A stretch of DNA of 64,000 bases, taken from Owenia fusiformis. Its lineage: Eukaryota; Annelida; Polychaeta; Sabellida; Oweniidae. The translations under genes and the position numbers were made by a program. The notes beneath the pieces are model-generated. The model was not told the origin of the DNA. It saw only the letters and a list, made by a program, of their open reading frames with translations, and did not search any database. The stretch spans positions 622,001-686,000 of the forward strand of contig CAIIXF020000010.1 of assembly GCA_903813345.2 (NCBI GenBank), in the 5' to 3' direction. Below, one piece after another: positions 59,504 through 64,000 of the stretch (its first letter is position 1; the number at the start of each line of letters is the position of its first letter).

Positions 59504-60332
59504 GGAATCCCAGCGTAATGTTTTTAATTATATGGTTGTGCTTTGATTTTACGCTGAAAACATTTATAACTACGTCAACTTTATATTAAAACATTTATTA
59601 TCTTTTCAGTTGTATTAAAATGTAAAATATGATATATGTCAGCTTATTGCTTTCTGGAGAACAGTCAAGGTTTAAATTTGGTACAATGAATCGGACACTC
59701 ATGTAAATCGACATGGTTATAACATTGAACTCAATGCAGTAAATTAGTTATTTCTATGAATCACAGCGGGATTGGTTTCATTTTATATGATTGCCAACTC
59801 TGGCGTTTTTTTTGTAAATGCTTTTGACCGCTGTAAATGTGAAACTGATACAGTATTATTCAATTGTTTTATGTCTTGGTCACATTTGCTCCGATTTTCA
59901 CTACGGCGCCCGGCCGATTGAGTATTGTGTTCAGAAATGTATTCAATTTTGAACAAAATACTCGCAGCAAATGTGATCCAGGCATTACACAGCGGTATTT
60001 CGAACATACTATTGTTGCTTAACCACGACCTAGCCAATTTTAAAATCATACTCCTTATTTAAATCCAAGTAAACGATCAATGTCTAGGTATTTGGCGTTT
60101 GATGATACTATGGCCCTTGGCGAATTATGATTAGATGAACCGAGGTCAACATTAATGTTTCTTGTACAAGGTCATCCCAAGGTCTAAGATAAATATTTAG
60201 GTATTTTACGTTTCAAGACCTTTGGACAAATTCGATTCAACGATGTATTAAAGTTAAAATGTATACAGAGATAAAATAGGTTATCTCCTATCGTTTCTTT
60301 GTGTATACGTTTATGTCTCTGCGTAATAACGC

Positions 60333-60575
60333 AGATGCGAGCAGGTAGTTACCAATCTCACCACAAGGTGGCTCGTTCGGGTCAGATAGCATGGCGGGTA
60401 TGGTAGAAAGTTCCCTTTAACTTAAAGTACATCTGTTTTCGTGGTTCAATTTTCATATCACCCTTAAAATGTATCTAATAGCAATGCAATTAAAATATGT
60501 CCAGTGAACGAAAATGCAATACAAGAATAGATATTTCACTTTTTGTGATTTTGTAACAATGGGGTTATTTTTTGT
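60333..60575 (+). mobile_element. Second copy (left part) of the 37221-37610 element
   Basis: AGATGCGAGCAGGTAGTTAC then CACAAGGTGGCTCGTTCGGG and GATATTTCACTTTTTGTGAT match the 37.2-kb copy at roughly 75-80 percent by eye. Confidence 0.65.
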
Positions 60576-61013
60576 ATATGTAACATGGTCATTTTCACAT
60601 TTTATATTATTACTGTTCATATTAATCAATCCCTATTCATCTCAATATAACAGGTCCCTAAGTAGGTTGTTTGCAGTTTTACTCTTTTAATACCATGTTC
60701 ACTTTTCACCTTGAGTTATTCAACTATGCAAACTGTGTCAGTTTTATATATCTATTGTTCCCCTATATGGTCTTTCTCACTCACATGTAGCTGAGTTTGC
60801 ATTGGGTGTTGGCTTGTCAGTAGTTGCTGTAAGAGTTCATGTTGTACATTACAGAGCATTGTATTTTAAACATTGAAGTTTGAAATATACTATTTTATAT
60901 ATATTTTAATTTGAAGTTCGAGTTATTTTATTGCCACCCACGGGCCTTCCACACGCCCATTTACATATAACGCTTTGAAACAACTTTAAAAAGTGAGCAA
61001 TGTCAGTGTTGTG

Positions 61014-61816
61014 ATAATAGAGAATTTTCGTTATAAGTTGTTTCAAAAACTTATACGTATACTTATAGTTTAAAGGGTCTTGTCGAACTAAAATCAATTC
61101 AAATTGATTTTCATAATCTGTACCAAGTGGGGCATAACTATTCCCGATATAGTCAAGCTTCATCATCAACTAGGGACTGCGAATACAATGTCCTTTGCTA
61201 GTGTCAATTATGAACACGATAAACTAAATTCTAGTTGACGGGTCCTTGTAGTGTACGATAAACAAAACCCTTTAAAGTGAATCACTACACGAACGAGTCG
61301 ATCATTTCAAAGTTCTCATGAAATTATAAGGTCAATTTTTAAGTTTTTACGTATAAAAGGGCCTTTATACGCAGATTATAAACTTACAGAGTTGGATCTC
61401 CGCATAGTATATGTGTGGACCTACTGACCAGAATGGCTTATTAAAATTAATCGGCTGAATAGGCATAGTATCCAATCAAATAGCTCGACTCATTCATTAG
61501 CTGAACTAATTCTCCCTTCGTTATTTCTACAAGGTGATTCAAAACGATCATCTACAAAAAATATATTTGAGAGTAGATAAATCTGTAAAACCCGTGTGCT
61601 ATATCAGCCTATTTGATTCTAGAAAATACATATGACACAACTAAACATGCTTTACATCAAGGGGGTACGGATGGTATGCCATTGGCCCTTTTTATTACCG
61701 TCCTAGGAGATATTTCCCGACGAATTAGGAAATTATGAAACACCTTGTTTATTGGGTTTATAAGTATAAGTATACGTATAAGTTTTTAAAAAACTTATAA
61801 CGAAAATTCTCTAATA
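61014..61816. repeat. 800-bp segment with ~55-bp inverted ends
   Basis: AATAGAGAATTTTCGTTATA at 61016 and AACTTATACGTATACTTATA pair with 61761-61816. The 87-codon minus-strand frame overlapping the left end is unlikely to be coding. Confidence 0.65.
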
Positions 61817-61840
61817 ACGCCCCTCATACCTATTTATTAC

Positions 61841-62105
61841 AGGTCGTGTAGACCATTGTTGCCTGATTTATAGCAAAAACATTGACTTTTGCACGTTCAT
61901 GATGATGATGATGATGCGCCTTTTATAATAGATCTCATATCTTAGAAGCGTATCAGTTCAAAAAATACTAGAAGACCTTACATATTTTGCCATGCACTGC
62001 GCCTATTCATTTGGCAATTCAGTTGTAAATTTTATCTTGAAAAAAATAAATCTTCCAAATTTGTTGAGTTTTCTTGCAGAATTCGCCTACCCCCCCCCCC
62101 CCTCC
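61841..62105 (+). repeat. R1 copy 3, ending in a C-run
   Basis: TTACAGGTCGTGTAGACCAT to the C-run at 62092; very similar to 16811-17070 except for an ATG/ATC trinucleotide expansion after CACGTTC. Confidence 0.8.
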
Positions 62106-62469
62106 ATCCATTTTGTATGATCACAAGGCGTGATTTAAGCTGCTGATATTCTTCTTTAAACGAGTCGGATTTTCAAAATCTATAAGTTGGACTCCCTTTA
62201 TAGAAGCTTTGAACTGAATTTGCACTGCTTAATGCTGAAATTTTATTGTTTATCCATACATTTTAAGAAAAAATGTATAAAAAAAGATGTTAAAGCCAAA
62301 TGTTGCCCTAAAAATTCAGAAAATGTAAAAAAATTCGAATTTTCTATGTACAGGCCTTGTTGCCCCTTTAAGAAGCTTAATATGTAAATTATCTAATCAA
62401 ACACTTCGTCCACCATTTTGAAACACTAATCAATCCAATCTGTGCTAGCGATTCATAGGGCGAGCCAGT

Positions 62470-62650
62470 GGGATATTTCCAGGGTTCGTACACACCTGGA
62501 AATGTCAGGGAAATTGACTTGATTTTCCAAGTGCTGGAAATGTCAGGTAATTTTAAAATTAGGTCAAAAGGGCCAAAGATGACCGGGAATTTTGAAACGG
62601 TAGACATGTCAGGGAAATGTCCAGAAGTACTCGAAGGCAAAAACCGCTTT
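62470..62650 (+). repeat. Dispersed repeat with GGTTCGTACACACCTGGAAA
   Basis: CCTGGAAATGTCAGGGAAAT motifs recur four times at 25-50-bp spacing. Such CTGGAAA/TCAGGG repeats are widespread in aquatic animal genomes (general knowledge). The 114-codon frame through it is repeat-derived. Confidence 0.55.
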
Positions 62651-64000
62651 AACAAATCAGCTCGCTCCATCTTACACAAGCTTTGTAGGGACAATCTAGC
62701 AATTGGGGATCACGTAATATTGTCTCACGATCATTTCTATGTGCATTATGCATCTTATTCTCGTATAATTTGCATGAAAATGAGAAAAAATGAAAAATAC
62801 GTAAAATTGTAACTTATTTCAAGGTTTTTTGCAAAAAGTCATTTCAAGCCAAAACTATGAGAGAAAATTTATTTCTAAGTAAAAATATCGATGAATTAGA
62901 TCACGTTCACTAAATCAGAACAGATTATGCTTTGCATTTCCGTTTAATAAAAACGCACTGCTCATTCTGAAGGACAACAGAAGCCGGCTTCTGGAGTCAC
63001 CAAGAAGCCGGCTTTTACAAACTGGCTTCTTACGTACTACAGAAGCTGGCTTCTACAGTCAACAAGAAGCCGGCTTTTAAAAACCGGCTTCTGAAGGACA
63101 ACAGAAGCCGGCTTCTGGAGTCACCAAGAAGCCGGCTTTTAAAACTGGCTTCTTACTTACTGACATACTGCAGAAGATGGCTTTTGAATATAGTTTATAT
63201 TGTCATATTTTTGCAAAACTATACGGGTAAATTGAATTCTAAGCATGGATATCGATGAATTTGATTACGTTCATCAATTCAAAAAATATTATGCACTGTA
63301 TTTCTGTTTAATAAAAACGCACCGCTCATTTTTTAAAACTGGCTCCAATTTGGAGCCAGTTTTCAAATCAGCTCGCATCATTAAACACAAGCTATAAACG
63401 GACAATCTAGCCACTGGGAATCACGAGGTACTGTCTCCCGATCATTTTGATGTGGATTATGCATCTTATTCTCGTATAATCTGCATGAAAATAAGTAAAA
63501 ACTGAAAAATATGTAAAATTATAGCATAATTCAAGATTTTTTGCAAAAAGTCATTTCAAGTCAAAACTATAAGAGAAAATTGAAGTCTAAGTAAAAATAT
63601 CGATGAATTAGATCACGTTCACTAAATCAGAACAGATTATGCATTGCATTTCCGTTAAATAAAAACGCACCGCTCATTTTTCAAAACTGGCTCCAACTTG
63701 GAGCCAGTTTACAAATCAGCTCGCTCTGTCTTACACAAGCTATGTAGGGGCAATCTAGCAACTGGGAATCACGGGATACTGTCTCACGATCATTTCTATG
63801 TGAATTATGCATCTTATTCTCATATAATTGGCCTGAAAATAAGAAAAAATTGAAAAATACGTTAAATTGTAACTTATTTCAAGATTTTTTGGAAAAAGTA
63901 ATTTCAAGCCAAAACTATGAGAGAAAATTCATTTCTAAATAAAAATATCGATGAATTAGATCACGTTCACTAAATCAGAACAGATTATGCATTGCATTTC
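62640..64000 (+). repeat. Start of a ~345-bp satellite running off the window
   Basis: Blocks at 62655-62965, 63368-63685 and 63714-64000, with a partial one at 63180-63330, share AAATCAGCTCGC, GTCTCACGATCATTTCTATG, AAAGTCATTTCAAG and AATATCGATGAATTAGATCA. Units are joined by short palindromic linkers: AGAAGCCGGCTTCT tandems (62960-63180) or CTGGCTCCAATTTGGAGCCA. Confidence 0.85.

Noticed and set aside
60906-61169. 87-codon minus-strand frame
   Set aside because: Overlaps an inverted-repeat end; Lys/Tyr/Leu-rich composition and no splice context.
62389-62812. Overlapping 101- and 114-codon frames on opposite strands
   Set aside because: Both run through the CTGGAAATGTCAGG dispersed repeat and into satellite sequence.

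Overview
This is AT-rich animal DNA (roughly two-thirds A+T). It has long introns with GT/AG splice sites, abundant short transposable elements and several tandem satellites. There are no operons, ribosomal genes or CRISPR arrays. The mix of TA-, TTAA- and 8-bp-TSD miniature transposons, a repeat tail built of GACGGACGGACAGACAG units, and spectrin-type exons suggests a marine invertebrate, perhaps a lophotrochozoan such as a bivalve mollusc. That assignment is inference from general style, not from a diagnostic gene.

Two host genes can be supported. On the minus strand I read nine coding exons (55748 down to 5627) whose splice phases all agree; joined, they give about 447 residues from an ATG with an upstream in-frame stop to a TGA. 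I do not recognise the family. Exons 1-6 lie at 47.9-55.7 kb and exons 7-9 at 5.6-16.4 kb, so intron 6 is about 31.5 kb. Inside that intron, on the plus strand, lie exon remnants (35.1-44.0 kb, possibly to 47.7 kb) that read as spectrin-repeat sequence of the spectraplakin type. They carry two frameshifts, a stop codon and an exon swollen by a 33-bp minisatellite, so I call them a pseudogene.

Most of the rest is mobile or tandem DNA. Left part (0-10 kb): a 21-bp minisatellite, an inverted-repeat-bounded element with 160-bp internal repeats, and a TA-flanked element hosting an apparently intact mariner with perfect 38-bp terminal repeats and a D,D34D transposase. 10-17 kb: a 2.6-kb satellite of 39-41-bp monomers with a 734-bp higher-order period, then a TTAA-flanked palindromic element. 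17-23 kb: a hAT-like palindromic element, a 3.5-kb palindrome with subterminal GTAATTACGCCCG-type repeats, and a TA-flanked element. 23.3-27.3 kb: a tandem duplication carrying two 35-bp satellite arrays, with an AAATA microhomology at its breakpoints. 28-33 kb: an 82-bp tandem array and a foldback. 33-48 kb: the spectrin remnant and a 3.9-kb inverted-repeat element that separates its exons. 48-56 kb: exons 1-5, a second copy of the hAT-like element, and a 459-bp element with perfect 63-bp terminal repeats and a 5-bp target duplication. 56-64 kb: scattered repeats, a tRNA-like SINE head, and the start of a ~345-bp satellite running off the window.

The only intact mobile-element protein seen is the mariner transposase. 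No reverse transcriptase, integrase or viral gene was found. All identifications are from reading the sequence without database searches.
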